Source: Cyanobium sp. FGCU52 (GTDB taxonomy: Bacteria > Cyanobacteriota > Cyanobacteriia > PCC-6307 > Cyanobiaceae). Taken from it: a stretch of DNA of 64,000 bases. The position numbers were made by a program, and so were the translations under genes. Within the stretch, counting starts at the first letter, position 1, and each line of letters opens with the position of its first letter. The stretch lies in assembly GCA_024958715.1 (NCBI GenBank), contig JANWUS010000053.1, forward strand, positions 124,001 to 188,000, written 5' to 3'. Positions 1-11,400 of this stretch are shown one piece after another. Under the pieces are notes generated by a model. It was not told where the DNA came from. It saw only the letters and a list, made by a program, of their open reading frames with translations, and searched no databases.

Positions 1-589
1 CGCCGCACCAGCGGTGCGCGTCTCCCACCACCACGTCGCAGAAGAAGGGCACCAGCAGCGCCTCCCCCCGCGGCAGCGCCTTGCCCAGTCCGTGCAGGAA
101 CACCGGCGTGGCCGCCAGCTGGGGATGGCGCTGCAGCAGATGGGCCACTCCGCTCCTCAGGGGTCCCAGCACCTCCGGTTCGCCCCGGGTTCCCTCCGGG
201 AACAGGATCACGATCGCCCCCTCGGCCAGGGCCGCCTCCACCGGCGCGAGGGGGTCGCGATGGGCGGTGCCTCCGCCGCGCTCGATCGGCACGATGCCGA
301 TCAGCCGCGTCGAGAACCAGGCCAGCCAGCGGTTGCGCAGGAAGTAGTCGGCCGCCGCCACCGGCTGCAGCCGCGGCAGCAGCCGCAGGGGGAAGAGGCT
401 CAGCAGCACCAGCACGTCGAGATGGCTGTTGTGGTTCGCTACCACCAGGGCCGGACCGCTGCGGGGAAGCCGCTCCGGATGGCGCACGTTCAGCCCGATC
501 ACCAGCGCCAGGAAGGGGCGGACCAGCAGCAGAAAGAACGCCTGGCGCAGCAGCCCTCGCCCGCGCCGGCTGCTCAGGGCCGCCACCAC
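1..589 (-). CDS. 1-acyl-sn-glycerol-3-phosphate acyltransferase (PlsC-like), truncated by window edge
   Basis: Minus-strand translation reads [19 protein letters not shown]...VPIERGGG...[13 protein letters not shown], the NHxxxxD and FPEGTR motifs of PlsC acyltransferases; probable GTG start near 589. Confidence 0.85.
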   Translation of the reverse strand, partial: MVAALSSRRGRGLLRQAFFLLLVRPFLALVIGLNVRHPERLPRSGPALVVANHNSHLDVLVLLSLFPLRLLPRLQPVAAADYFLRNRWLAWFSTRLIGIVPIERGGGTAHRDPLAPVEAALAEGAIVILFPEGTRGEPEVLGPLRSGVAHLLQRHPQLAATPVFLHGLGKALPRGEALLVPFFCDVVVGDAHRWCG

Positions 590-1548
590 ACCGAGCCGCC
601 GTAGGTCTGCCAGCGCTCCATCACGTACACCAGATGGAAGAACAGGGGGGCGGTGTAGGTGAGGCTGTCCACCCGGTCGAGGATGCCGCCATGGCCCGGC
701 AGGGCGGTGCCGCTGTCCTTGATGCCCAGGTCGCGCTTCACCGCCGAGATGTTGAGATCGCCCACGAAGCCCCCGCAGGCGATCAGCAGGCTGGCCCCCG
801 CCGAGGCCGCCGTGCCCAGCGGTGAGAGCAGCGGCCCGATCAGGCTTCCCACGATTGTGGTGGTGGCCAGGCCACCGAGGAAGCCGGCCCGGGTCTTGTT
901 GGGGCTCACCTTTGGGGCGATCGGTTCCCTGCCGATCGCCTTGCCCCACAGGTACTGGGCGATGTCGTTGAGCTCGGTGAGCAGCACCAGCAGCAGCACC
1001 AGCCCCGGTCCCACCACCCGGGCGGGATCGGCGGCCGGGCGCAGGATCAGCAGGAAGGCGGCATGGCTGAGGCTGAACACGGTGGTCATCAGGCCCCACT
1101 GCAGCGTGCCGGCGGCCTTGAGATAGCCCTCGGTGGCCCCGATCGCCAGCATCCGCACCGGCAGCAGCAGGAAGCAGAACACGGGAATGAAGGCCAGGAA
1201 CATGCCGTACCACTCCCAGCTCACCCACAGGTATTGGAAGGGGATGGCCAGGTAGGCCCAGAACAGCACCCGCCGGTCGACCCGGCGGGTGGGGATCAGG
1301 GAGAAGTACTCCTTCAGCGCCAGGAAGCTGAGCAGGGCGAAGAACAGGATCGACACCGTGCGCCCCACCAGCAGGGCGGCGGCGAACACGCTCACCATCT
1401 GCCACCAGGTGCGCACCCGCAGCTGCAGATTCGTGGCGTCGGGTCCGGGATGGCGACGGGCCAGCACTGCGGCGGCGATCGTGGCGATCACCAGCAGCAC
1501 GAGGATGGCGGCCAGGGTGGCCAGCACCGGGGTCGGCGGCAGGGTCAT
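574..1548 (-). CDS. Phosphatidate cytidylyltransferase (CdsA family)
   Basis: Multi-TM protein ending ...[38 protein letters not shown], the CdsA signature. Confidence 0.9.
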   Translation of the reverse strand: MTLPPTPVLATLAAILVLLVIATIAAAVLARRHPGPDATNLQLRVRTWWQMVSVFAAALLVGRTVSILFFALLSFLALKEYFSLIPTRRVDRRVLFWAYLAIPFQYLWVSWEWYGMFLAFIPVFCFLLLPVRMLAIGATEGYLKAAGTLQWGLMTTVFSLSHAAFLLILRPAADPARVVGPGLVLLLVLLTELNDIAQYLWGKAIGREPIAPKVSPNKTRAGFLGGLATTTIVGSLIGPLLSPLGTAASAGASLLIACGGFVGDLNISAVKRDLGIKDSGTALPGHGGILDRVDSLTYTAPLFFHLVYVMERWQTYGGSVWWRP

Positions 1549-2195
1549 GGCGTGGGGGTTCTCCCGGGCGAGCCCGCGGGCGGGCTCCCGGAGGCCGCTT
1601 CACGCAGACCCTGGCGGGAGCGGTTCCAGATGGTGAGCAGGGCCAGGACCGCCATCAGTGCCAGCAGCCCCCGGCTCCAGAGCCCCGGGGCCACCCCCAC
1701 GCCGAGCAGCAGGGCCAGCAGGCCGTAGGCGAAGGCGCGATCACTCTTGCCCAGGGGACCGTCGTAGCGGCGGCGCGCCCCCAGCGGCACCACCACGATC
1801 CCGGCCAGTTCCGTGATCACCCCCAGCACCATCGTGAGGCTGAGCAGCAGGGGATCGAGCCCCGGCACCAGCGCCAGGGGCAGGTAGAGGGCCGCATCGG
1901 CGAGCACGTCGCCGAGTTCGTTGAGCACGGCGCCGCTGGGCGTGGCCTGGTGGAACTCGCGGGCGAGCATGCCGTCGAGGGCATTGAGCCCCATGCGCAC
2001 CAGCAGCAGCGGCGGCAGCAGCAGCAGCCAGAGGGGGCGTCCCGGCTGGAGCGCCAGGGCGGCCCCCTCGGCCACCGACAGCACCAGGGCTCCCCAGGTG
2101 ACGGCATTGGCGCGCACCCCGGCGGTCGCCGCGGCCCGGGCCAAAGGCCTCAACAGCGCCTGAAAACGGGGCTTGAGGTCGTAGATCGAGGCCAC
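1545..2195 (-). CDS. CDP-alcohol phosphatidyltransferase family protein
   Basis: [38 protein letters not shown] resembles the CDP-OH-P-transferase motif DGxxAR...G...D...D; ATGA overlap with cdsA; GTG start at 2195 chosen over the longer ORF. Confidence 0.8.
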   Translation of the reverse strand: MASIYDLKPRFQALLRPLARAAATAGVRANAVTWGALVLSVAEGAALALQPGRPLWLLLLPPLLLVRMGLNALDGMLAREFHQATPSGAVLNELGDVLADAALYLPLALVPGLDPLLLSLTMVLGVITELAGIVVVPLGARRRYDGPLGKSDRAFAYGLLALLLGVGVAPGLWSRGLLALMAVLALLTIWNRSRQGLREAASGSPPAGSPGRTPTP

Positions 2196-2208
2196 GACCG
2201 CCTCGCCC

Positions 2209-4515
2209 TCAGACGCTGGCCTCGAGGGCCCGGTCGTCGAGACGGCTGCGGGCCTCATCGCGGCGGAACACCAGCACGCTCAGGGGCGGCAGGCAGAGGT
2301 CGAGGGAGTTCTCATAGCCGTGGATGCCCCATTCATCGGTGAACTTGCCGCCGAGATTGCCCAGATTGCTGCCGCCGTAGCGGCTGCTGTCGGTGTTGAA
2401 GGCCTCCTCATAGAAGCCCGCCAGCGGCACACCCACCCGGTAATGGGCATGGCTCTGGGGCGTGAAGTTCGCCACCACCACCACCCAGCGGCCGGTGGTG
2501 CTCTCTCGCCGCATGAAGCTGATCACCGAGTGGCGGTTGTCGTTGCAGTCGATCCACTGGAAGCCGAACTGGTCGAAGTCGTCGCCCCAGAGGGCCCGCT
2601 CGGAGCGGTAGAAAGCGTTGAGATCATCCACCAGGTGCAGCAGGCCCTGATGGGGCTCGTGCTGCAGCAGATCCCACTGCAGATCACCCCAGACGTTCCA
2701 TTCGGCCCGCTGACCGAACTCCATGCCCATGAAGATCGTCTTCTTGCCCGGGTGGGTCCACATGTAGGCCAGCAGGGCGCGCACGTTGGCGAACTTCTGC
2801 CAGTCGTCGCCCGGCATCTTGTGCAGCAGGTTGCTCTTGCCGTGCACGACCTCATCGTGGCTGAGGGCCAACATGAAGTTTTCGGTGTAGGCGTACCAGA
2901 TCGAGAAGGTGACGTTGTTCTGGTGGAACTGGCGGAACCAGGGATCGAGCTCGAAGTAATCGAGCATGTCGTGCATCCAGCCCATGTTCCACTTCAGGTT
3001 GAAGCCCAGGCCGCCGATGTCGGTGGGCTGGGTCACCATCGGCCAGGTGGTGGATTCCTCGGCGATCGAGAGGGCGCCCGGGAAGTGCTGGAAGAGCACG
3101 TGGTTGGCCTGCTGCAGGAAGCGCACGGCTTCGGTGTTCTCCCGGCCGCCGTGCTCATTGGGGATCCATTCGCCGTCGGGCCGCAGGTAATCGCGGTAGA
3201 GCATCGAGGCCACCGCATCCACCCGGATGCCGTCGATGTGGAACTCCTCGAACCAGTACACCAGGTTGGCCACGAGGAAGTTGCGCACCTCGTTGCGGCT
3301 GTAGTTGAAGATCAGCGTGCCCCATTCCTTGTGCTCGCCGATGCGGGGATCGGCGTGCTCGTAGACATGGGCGCCGTCGAAGAAGGCCAGGCCGTGGGCG
3401 TCCTTGGGGAAGTGACCCGGCACCCAGTCGAGGATCACGCCGATGCCCTCGGCGTGGCAGCGATCCACGAAGGCGCGGAACTCATCGGGGCTGCCATAGC
3501 GGCTGGTGGGGGCGTACCAGCCGGTGACCTGGTACCCCCAGGAGCCGTCGAAGGGATGCTCGGAGATCGGCAGCAGCTCGATGTGGGTGAAGCCCCGCTG
3601 CTTCACGTAGGGGATCACCCGCTCGGCCAGCTCGGGGTAGGTGAGCAGGCGGGCGCCGGGCTTGAGGTCGGCGGCGGGAACCGGAGGCCGGGCGCTGCCG
3701 TCGGCCTCCCGGTAGGGCTCGTCGGCGGCGCCATGCATCCAGCTGCCCAGGTGCATCTCGTAGACCGCGATCGGCCGGTCGAGGGGGTTGGTGCTGTCGC
3801 GCTCCTCCATCCAGGCGGCGTCACTCCAGTGGTAGCGGCCCAGTTCGGCCACCACCGAGGCATGATTGGGGCGCACCTCATGGCGGAAGCCGTAGGGGTC
3901 GCTCTTCGGGTAGCAGTGGCCCGCCTGGGTGCGGACCTCGTACTTATAGACATCGCCCGCTTTCAGGCCGGGGATGAACAGCTCCCAGCTGCCGCCGACC
4001 CGCGACTGCATCGGGTGATGGCGCCCGTCCCAGCCGTTGAAGTCGCCCAGCACCGCGACGCTGCGGGCATTCGGTGCCCACAGGCAGAACTGCACGCCGG
4101 CGACGCCGTCCTGTTCCCGCACATGGGCCCCCATCCGATGCCAGATGTGGTGATGGTTGCCTTCGGCGAACAGATGGCGGTCGAGTTCGCCCATCCACTC
4201 GTCGCGGAAGGCGAAGGAATCATGCTGTTCGTGCTCGATGCCCCCGCGCCTCACCCGCACCCGGTAGGTGCGGCCCGGATCTGCCGCCACCCTGGCCTCG
4301 AAGATCCAGGGATGGTGCGGCGTGGCCATCGGCAGCGCCGGAGCACCATCGGCGAGCAGCAGCTCGACCTGCTCGGCCTCCGGCATCCAGATGCGCACCA
4401 CCCAGCCGCCTTCGGGCAGGGGCTGGGGACCCAGCACCGCGAAGGGATGGTCATGGCGGCACTCGGCCAGCCGCACGGCGTCGTCGACCATCCAATCGAG
4501 GCTGGGCAGAAGCAT
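2209..4515 (-). CDS. glgB: 1,4-alpha-glucan branching enzyme
   Basis: 768 aa, GH13 motifs [44 protein letters not shown]. Confidence 0.97.
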   Translation of the reverse strand: MLLPSLDWMVDDAVRLAECRHDHPFAVLGPQPLPEGGWVVRIWMPEAEQVELLLADGAPALPMATPHHPWIFEARVAADPGRTYRVRVRRGGIEHEQHDSFAFRDEWMGELDRHLFAEGNHHHIWHRMGAHVREQDGVAGVQFCLWAPNARSVAVLGDFNGWDGRHHPMQSRVGGSWELFIPGLKAGDVYKYEVRTQAGHCYPKSDPYGFRHEVRPNHASVVAELGRYHWSDAAWMEERDSTNPLDRPIAVYEMHLGSWMHGAADEPYREADGSARPPVPAADLKPGARLLTYPELAERVIPYVKQRGFTHIELLPISEHPFDGSWGYQVTGWYAPTSRYGSPDEFRAFVDRCHAEGIGVILDWVPGHFPKDAHGLAFFDGAHVYEHADPRIGEHKEWGTLIFNYSRNEVRNFLVANLVYWFEEFHIDGIRVDAVASMLYRDYLRPDGEWIPNEHGGRENTEAVRFLQQANHVLFQHFPGALSIAEESTTWPMVTQPTDIGGLGFNLKWNMGWMHDMLDYFELDPWFRQFHQNNVTFSIWYAYTENFMLALSHDEVVHGKSNLLHKMPGDDWQKFANVRALLAYMWTHPGKKTIFMGMEFGQRAEWNVWGDLQWDLLQHEPHQGLLHLVDDLNAFYRSERALWGDDFDQFGFQWIDCNDNRHSVISFMRRESTTGRWVVVVANFTPQSHAHYRVGVPLAGFYEEAFNTDSSRYGGSNLGNLGGKFTDEWGIHGYENSLDLCLPPLSVLVFRRDEARSRLDDRALEASV

Positions 4516-4568
4516 GGAGGAAGGGGGCTTGCGCCGGGAGCTTACGCCGGTTTACTGGCTTCCTCGCC

Positions 4569-5387
4569 TCAGCGGGTGGGGACAGGCCTGGGCGCAGCCG
4601 GTTCGGTGGGGAAATCGACGCCGACGATCGCGTTATTGCGATCGAGGATCACGTAGAGGTTGTCGGTGAGACGGGTGAACTCGACCGTGACCATCACGAG
4701 CTTCATCTCCCCGCTCTGCTCCGAGGGCAGCACCTCCCGCATCCTGACGAAGCCTCCGGTGCGGCTCTGGAGGTTGAGCCACTTGCTCTGAAGGCTCGCC
4801 GGCGGGATCTCGGCCTGCAGGTCAGGGTTCAGGAAGCTGTCGGCCGACACGAAGCGGCCATCCACGAGGGCCTGCACGAAATCCCGGGCCACCCGTTCGG
4901 CGGCCTGATCCGAGAGATCGAGGTGGTAGCCCTCGAGCAGGCCCTCGGCGTTGATCACCATCAGCAGCTTGCGGGTGCCGGCACCGGTCTGCAGGGTGGC
5001 CTCCACGGTGCTGGCGTCGTAGGCGGGAACGACCGTGGTGATGGTCCAGCTCAGCAGCTTCGGCTGGCGCTTCATGTTGGCGGCCACCAGGGCCGGACTC
5101 GAGATCCGCTGCAGGGTGGGGGCGAACTCAGCGAAGCGAGCGTTGGCATCGCCGTCCCGCAGGGTGCGCAGGATCCGTTCCGCCGCGGCGCGGGCCCGGG
5201 CCTCCACCACCGCCGAGCTGGTGCGGCTGGCCGGCATCTCCGGCACCGTCAGCGCCGGAGTGGGCGCGGCTTGAACCGCCCCCGCCCCGTCCCCCACGGC
5301 CGCCCCCGCCAGGCCGGCGGCCAGGGCCAGGCCCAGCAGGCCTCCGCGCCGCAGGACCAGGGGCTGGAACGGGTTCGGGGGCAGCAT
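4569..5387 (-). CDS. DUF3887-like secreted protein
   Basis: N-terminal signal-like segment; DUF3887-like repeat organisation (FVQALVDGRFVSADSFLNPDLQ); adjacent to glgB. Confidence 0.6.
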   Translation of the reverse strand: MLPPNPFQPLVLRRGGLLGLALAAGLAGAAVGDGAGAVQAAPTPALTVPEMPASRTSSAVVEARARAAAERILRTLRDGDANARFAEFAPTLQRISSPALVAANMKRQPKLLSWTITTVVPAYDASTVEATLQTGAGTRKLLMVINAEGLLEGYHLDLSDQAAERVARDFVQALVDGRFVSADSFLNPDLQAEIPPASLQSKWLNLQSRTGGFVRMREVLPSEQSGEMKLVMVTVEFTRLTDNLYVILDRNNAIVGVDFPTEPAAPRPVPTR

Positions 5388-5409
5388 CGCGCAGGCGGTT
5401 CAGGCCGGC

Positions 5410-7086
5410 TCAGTCTGCCCCAGTCAGCGCGGTCAGCCAGAGGCGGCTGCCCGCCAGCTGCAGCTGGAGGCCGATCACCCGGTGCCGGGGGCCCGGGGCC
5501 TCCAGGGGCAGGCTGCCGTCGCCGGCGTTGACGGCGATCTGGGGCCAGGCGGCCGCCGCCAGCGACAGGCGCAGCCGATCCCCTTCCGCCAGCCGCAGGG
5601 CCAGGGGCTGGAGCGTCAGCCGTCGGCGCTGGGGAGCGCGGGCGCCTTCGCCCCGGAAGCGGGCCACTCCGGTGGCCACCTGCCGCACCGCGGTCCCTTC
5701 CCTGGGCAGGTGGGAGAGGGCGGCGCAGAGGTCGAAGCCGTCCTGATCGGCCGCCACCACCAGCTCCAGCCGGGGAACGCCCACCAGCTCCAGGGCCCGC
5801 TCCAGCGGGGGCGTGGTGAAGCAGGCCACATCGGCGCGCCCATCGAGATCGGAGCGCTCCACCTCCCCCGCATCCAGGCCGAGATGTCCCCCCCGCCCGG
5901 GAGCGGGACGCCAGGGATCGTGGACGATCCGCAGCTCGCCCCCGCCCTCGGAGGGCGCCACCAGCCGACCCTCGTCGCTGCGGATCGCCGCCAGGCCCCC
6001 GCTGGCCAGCGACCAGCCCCTGGCGGCCGGCTCCGCCGGTTCGGGGGCCTGGCGGTGGAGCGCCCAGCGACCATCGGAGAACTGCAGGGCGATCCCCCCT
6101 TCTCCGGGATCCGGCACCGCCCCCCCGCTCGGCGGGACCACGGGGTCTTCGCGTGGGGAGTGGGGGCGGGCGGGCAGGTGCCGCCGCAGGAAGGCCAGCT
6201 GGAGCTCATCGATGCCCCCCCGCCAGTTCAGATGGGTCCAGGCGCCGATCACCAGGCTGGGGTGTCCGCCGGCCTGCCGTGCCCGGCGATGGAGATCGAG
6301 CACCCCCCGCAGGTGTGGATCGTGCCAGCCCCCAACCAGCAGCATCGGACGTCGCAGCAGGGCCGGCGCCACCGGGTGGATCCGCCAGCCCTCGGGGCGG
6401 GCGGGATCCCGTTGCAGCCACTGCCAGCCCATGCCCTGCGGGTCGAGCCGCTTCAGCAGAGCCGGGCCTTCCCGCAGGAAGGTTCCCTGCTCGAGCTGGT
6501 GGCGGATCGCCAGCCAGCCGCTGGCATCGCCCCGGCGCCGGCAGCCCTCGGCGGCCAGCTGCAGGGCCCAGGCCAGACCCAGCGCCCACCAGTGGGCGTC
6601 GCCCTCGCTGGCCCAGTGGCACCGCTCGTCGAGGCCGGCCATGGCCGGCACCAGGCAGTCCGGCAGGGGATCCGGGGCGCCGACCGCGCCGTTGTCGCCG
6701 CCGCTGGTGCCAGCATTCAGCAGCTGGGTCGCCCCCTGGTAGGAGAAGCCGTAGGTGGCCACCCGGCCGTCGCCGCCGGGAAGGCTGCGGGCCCAGCGCA
6801 CCGCCGCGGCCCCGTCGGCGGCCTCCTGGGCGAATCCCCCGAAGCTGCCCTCCGAATCGCCGCGGCCGCGCACGTCCTGGATCGCCACCAGGAAGCCCTG
6901 GGCCGCATACCAGGAGGGATCGGCATAGGTGGGGGTGGAGGCGATCGCCCGTCCGTAGGGCTGGCGCATCAGCAGCACGGGCCAGGGGCCCTCCCCCGCG
7001 GGGCCGCCCGGATCCGGCTGCCAGATCCTGGTCGCCAGCCGCACCCCGTCGGGGCAGAGCATCCATACGTCGTGGCAGCCGGCCAC
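5410..7086 (-). CDS. CocE/NonD family hydrolase (X-Pro dipeptidyl-peptidase-like)
   Basis: DGVRLATRIWQP...PVLLMRQPYGR...VAIQDVRGRGDSEG...GFSYQGATQ nucleophile elbow; start placed just after the upstream gene stop, ORF extension ignored. Confidence 0.85.
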   Translation of the reverse strand: MAGCHDVWMLCPDGVRLATRIWQPDPGGPAGEGPWPVLLMRQPYGRAIASTPTYADPSWYAAQGFLVAIQDVRGRGDSEGSFGGFAQEAADGAAAVRWARSLPGGDGRVATYGFSYQGATQLLNAGTSGGDNGAVGAPDPLPDCLVPAMAGLDERCHWASEGDAHWWALGLAWALQLAAEGCRRRGDASGWLAIRHQLEQGTFLREGPALLKRLDPQGMGWQWLQRDPARPEGWRIHPVAPALLRRPMLLVGGWHDPHLRGVLDLHRRARQAGGHPSLVIGAWTHLNWRGGIDELQLAFLRRHLPARPHSPREDPVVPPSGGAVPDPGEGGIALQFSDGRWALHRQAPEPAEPAARGWSLASGGLAAIRSDEGRLVAPSEGGGELRIVHDPWRPAPGRGGHLGLDAGEVERSDLDGRADVACFTTPPLERALELVGVPRLELVVAADQDGFDLCAALSHLPREGTAVRQVATGVARFRGEGARAPQRRRLTLQPLALRLAEGDRLRLSLAAAAWPQIAVNAGDGSLPLEAPGPRHRVIGLQLQLAGSRLWLTALTGAD

Positions 7087-7094
7087 GGATCGGC

Positions 7095-7403
7095 TCAGCG
7101 CACGTCGGGGCAGTGGAGACCGATCACGTAGGTGGTGAGCACCTCGGCATCCATCGGGCTCAGCCCCTGGCTCTGGGCCACCCGGGCGATCGATTCCTTC
7201 GACGTGGCCGATTTGCCCTCGGCGTTGAGGGCCTTGAACTGGCGGCACAGATTCTTCGCCAGCTCGGGGTTCTGCTTCACCGATTCGAGCAGGGCGGAGG
7301 CGGCGGTCGCCGGAGCCGATCCGATCGGGGCGGCGAGGATGCCGGCGGCGAGTCCTGCGGCCAGGGCCAGGGGGAGGGAGCGCAGGAGGGGGGAACGGGC
7401 CAT
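7095..7403 (-). CDS. Small secreted protein of unknown function
   Basis: Signal peptide (MARSPLLRSLPLALAAGLAAGILAAPIGSAPATA) plus short helical domain; ATG at 7403. Confidence 0.6.
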   Translation of the reverse strand: MARSPLLRSLPLALAAGLAAGILAAPIGSAPATAASALLESVKQNPELAKNLCRQFKALNAEGKSATSKESIARVAQSQGLSPMDAEVLTTYVIGLHCPDVR

Positions 7404-7465
7404 GGCGGCCGGGAGTGCTGTCCCCATTAGATGAACGGGGCAGGAGCGGGGAGGTTCGGTCGGGG

Positions 7466-7873
7466 TCAGTTCCAGGAGCGACCGGATCCGCTGCGGGCGC
7501 GCTGAATCCACTCCAGCAGGCGGGCCAGGGGTACCGGCGCCAGGGCGGACCCCGCGAGGCCGCGCTGCAGGCGACCCAGCTGGCGATGGACGGCATGGGG
7601 ATCGCAGCTGGCCAGTCCCCGCCGGTCGGCGATGCCCGCGTGCAGCAACAGCGCGGCCTCCTCCGGCGCCAGGTCGAGGTCCCCCATCAGCCGGGCCTGA
7701 CCCCGCAGGCGCATCAGCCGGGCCTCGCTGCAGCTGCCGTCGGCCGCCAGTGTCCGCAGCATCGGATCCGCCAGGGCGGCCACTGCTGGCCAGTCGTGGA
7801 TGCCGCTGCGGACCAGCGCCCTCTCTTCGCTGCGGAAGTGGGGGGGCAGCCAGCCGGAGGAGGGCATCGGCAT
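7466..7873 (-). CDS. DUF4332-like helix-hairpin-helix protein
   Basis: ORF with LVRSGIHDWPAVAALADP...LLLHAGIADRRGLASCDP repeated HhH-like pattern. Confidence 0.5.
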   Translation of the reverse strand: MPMPSSGWLPPHFRSEERALVRSGIHDWPAVAALADPMLRTLAADGSCSEARLMRLRGQARLMGDLDLAPEEAALLLHAGIADRRGLASCDPHAVHRQLGRLQRGLAGSALAPVPLARLLEWIQRARSGSGRSWN

Positions 7874-8347
7874 TCAGGGGGTGGCCACCACCGCGCCGGT
7901 GGCGAAATCGCGGGTGACCTCACCGAGCACCGCCGGGCGGGAACCGTCCCCCGCCACCGGCTCCAGGCGGCGCAGCCGCACGCGCACCTGTCCACCGGCG
8001 CTGCTGCGGCCGCTGCCCCGCAGGTTGCGGGCCACCTGCTCCAGGGTGGGGGCGATCGCCTCGGGGGCCAGGCCCTCCGGCGCGGCCGCCACCACCAGGT
8101 CGCCGCCGTTGTCGTACACCACCGGCACCACCACCGCCCCGGGCACCGTGACCCGGGGGGTGTAGCTGATGGCAAACGCCAGGCAGGAGAGGGCCAGGAG
8201 GGCCGTGAAGCTGGTGATGCCCACCAGGCGGAAGCGGATGCCCCAGCGGGCCAGGAAACCGGCACCGGTGAGAAGGGCCAGCACACCGCTGGCGGCTCCG
8301 AGCCACTCGCCGGCCACGAACAGGATCGGATCGGCGGCCATGGCCAT
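7874..8347 (-). CDS. Ycf51-like (DUF2518) membrane protein
   Basis: Two N-terminal TM segments followed by VPVVYDNGGDLVVAAA...LEQVARNLRGSGR; abuts the DUF4332-like gene. Confidence 0.55.
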   Translation of the reverse strand: MAMAADPILFVAGEWLGAASGVLALLTGAGFLARWGIRFRLVGITSFTALLALSCLAFAISYTPRVTVPGAVVVPVVYDNGGDLVVAAAPEGLAPEAIAPTLEQVARNLRGSGRSSAGGQVRVRLRRLEPVAGDGSRPAVLGEVTRDFATGAVVATP

Positions 8348-8414
8348 GGGGGCTGGGGAACGGGGGACAAGCTCCTTATATTGCGGCCGACCCGGGCGGT
8401 GACGGTCCAGACGG

Positions 8415-11400
8415 ATGGGCTTGCTGCCGGAGTCATGGTCTCCCCGGAGGCGTCTCCTGGTTCGGGGGGGTCTTGTTGTCGGCGTTGCCGGCCTGACCGC
8501 CGGCACGGGGCTGGTGCTGGTCTCCGATCGCTTGCTGCGGCTGGCCTACGAGCGCCTGCGGCCCCGGATCGAGCGGCAGGTGGGCCGGGTGATGGGTCAT
8601 CCGCTGCAGCTCGGTCCCTATCGCGGCTTCGGCGCCGATGGGCTGGTGGTGGGACCCAGCCGCTTCCTCGCCGGTGAACGCGATGCCTCCACCGCCCTTG
8701 TGAAGGAGGTGCGGGCCACGATCGATCCGTTCATCAGCTGGCGGCTCCGCACCCTGGTGCTCGATCTCAGCTTCCGCGGCGCCCAGGTGGACCTGCGGCG
8801 CAATGACCGCGGCTGGTGGTGGGAGCTGGGGACCCTGCCGCCGGGAGGGGACCCCCCCCGGCTCGACCTCACCTTCCGGCTGCTGGAGCCTGCCGCGGTG
8901 CGGCTGCATGGTCTTGGGGCCGCCACCGCACCCTTCCCACTCGAGGCCACCGGTGACGCCCGCCTGCGGCCGCATGAGCGGGCGATCGATGCCGGCGCCC
9001 TGGTGCGGCTGCCCGGTCGGGAGGGTTCTGTGCGCTTCGATGGCCGGGGCCGCTGGCGCGAGCGGCGCTGGCGGGCCCAGCTCACCCCCCGCGGCCTGCC
9101 GGTGGCGGCCCTTCAACCGCTGTTGCCCCGCGGTGGTCCCCTCGGCCCCCTCGCCCGCGGGGCGCTGGAGGGGCGGGCGGAGGGTCGCTTCGCCCTCGAT
9201 CTGGTGCGCGGCCGGCCCTCCTGCAGCGGCAGCCTGCGGGTGCGCGGCCTGCGCTGGCGGCCCCGCAGCGGTGCCGCGCCCCTGACGGTGGACACCCTGC
9301 CGCTGCAGTGCCGGGACCAGGAGCTGGCGCTGCCTTCGGCCGACTGGCGCTACGGCCCCTGGCGGGGGGTGGCCCGGGGACGGGTGGCGAGCGACCGGCG
9401 GCTGGCCGCCCGGCTCGAGGCCCTGCCGCCGCCGGGGCATCCCCTGGGCAACGCCCCCCTGGTGGCCCTGCTGCTGGGGGGCTGGTCGGCGGACGGCCTG
9501 GAGGTGCAGAGCCTCGATGGCAGGTTGGGCCGTTCCCGGCTGCAGCTGGCCGGCCGCCTGGGCTCCCGGCTCGACCTACGCGGGGACTGGCGCTTCGACC
9601 CCCGCGATCTGCCCGCCACCGCCCGGCTGCCCGCCTGGCTGCAGCAGGCTCCCCTCAGCGGCCCGGTCGTTCTCAGCGGCACACCGGCGGATCCGGAGCT
9701 GGTGGCGAGCACCCGGGACGGCGCCCCCCTGCCCGTGCTGGGGGGACCGTGGCAGGCCGATGTGCGCTGGCGGGATGGTCGGCTCACGCTGGAGAGGCTG
9801 GAGGCGCCCCGGTTCGCCGCCAGCGCCCGGCTGCCCCTGGCCTGGGTGGCTGGACGGGGCCTGGTGAACGGTCCGCTCGAGGCCAGGCTCGCCCTGAACC
9901 GCTTCCCCCTGGAGCGCCTGGGCCCGGCCCTGGGCACCAGCCTGCAGGGAAGCCTCGACGCCGAGGGACGGCTGAGCGGGCCCCTGAACGCCCTGCGCCC
10001 CGACCTGGCGGTGCGGGTGGATCAGCCGGCCGCCGGTCCCCTGCGCCTGAGGGAGACCTGGCAGGGGCGCTTCCTCGGTGATCCCCTGCTGGCCAACGGT
10101 GGCGGCGGCCGCCTGAGCCTCACGGCCCAGAGCCCCGCCCCCCGTGGCCATCTCGAGGCCCGCTTCGATCCCCGCTGGCAGCCGGTGGCGGTGGAACTCC
10201 AGCGCGAGGGCGGCGAGCTCCGGCTCGATGGCCGTCCGTCGGCCTATCGCTGGCAGGCCCGGCAGTTCCCCCTGCGGGGTCTGGAGGTGCTGCTGGGCAA
10301 GCCCCGCGTCTTCCGCCCCCTGGAGGGGCGTCTGGCCGGGCAGGGCACGATGAGCCTGCAGCCCCTGGCGTTCGATGGCCGGGCCGAGGTGCGCGATCCC
10401 CTGCTCCTGGGCATCGCCGGCCGCCGGGTGGCCGCCAACGTGCAGTACCGGGATCGGGACTATCGCCTCAAGGGTGACGTCGAGACCCTGGCCGGGGCCC
10501 GGATCGATGCCGATCTCCGCGGCCGCTGGGAGGGTCCGTTCCAGGCCCGCTTCCAGGGGCGCGGCCTCGACAGCAGCCTGTTCCGCCAGCTGCTCGGCTC
10601 CCTGCCCTCCTGGCGGGGGGGATCCCTGCCGCCGATGGGCCAGGCCCAGGACCTGGCGGGCCTGATGATCGACACCTTCGGCGGCACCGTCCAGGGCCAG
10701 CTCCAGGCTCTGGATGCGGCCAGGGCGCAGCTGGCCGCCCACGATCGCAACCTGCGCGGCGCCGACCGGGGGCAGCGGCTGGCGCGACTCCAGGCGCGCT
10801 TCGATGCCGATGTCCGGCTCTCAGGTCCTGATTTCGGTCGCGTCCAGGCCGAGCTCGATGCCCGCGGTCACCTCTGGGAAGAACAGGACGACCAGGATCA
10901 GGCCCTTTCCCTCGAACCGGTCGTGATCCGACTGGAGGGCCCCCTGGGGGCCGGGGCCGGCAGCTTCGCCATCTCCGGTCTGTCGCTGGCGCTGCTCACC
11001 CTGCTGACCCCCGTGCCCGAGAGCCTGCGGGGCAGCCTGGTGGCCCAGGGCCGCTACCGCCTCGGGGGCCGCCGCCCCGAGCTGGCGGTGGATCTGGCGC
11101 TGAAGGACGCCAGCCTCGGCCGCAATCGTCTGGCGCTTGAACGCGGCCGGGTGGAGCTGCAGGGCGAGGCCCTGGCCCTCGACCTGGCGCTGCGTGGGGG
11201 CGATGCCTTCAACAGCGTCGATCTCTCCGGCACCCTCCCCCTGGATCGACGCCGTGAGGGGCTGGAACTGCGTCTGGCCAGCCGTGGCGACGGCCTGCGC
11301 TTCCTCACCGATCTCACCGGTCAGGCGGTGGAGTGGCGCAGGGGCAGCGCCGACCTGCAGCTGCTGGTGCGCGGCAGCGTGGTGGATCCGATCGCCAACG

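Noticed and set aside
2320-4656. 778-aa plus-strand ORF
   Set aside because: Antisense to the clear glgB gene; His/Val/Gly-rich composition typical of spurious GC-rich reverse frames.
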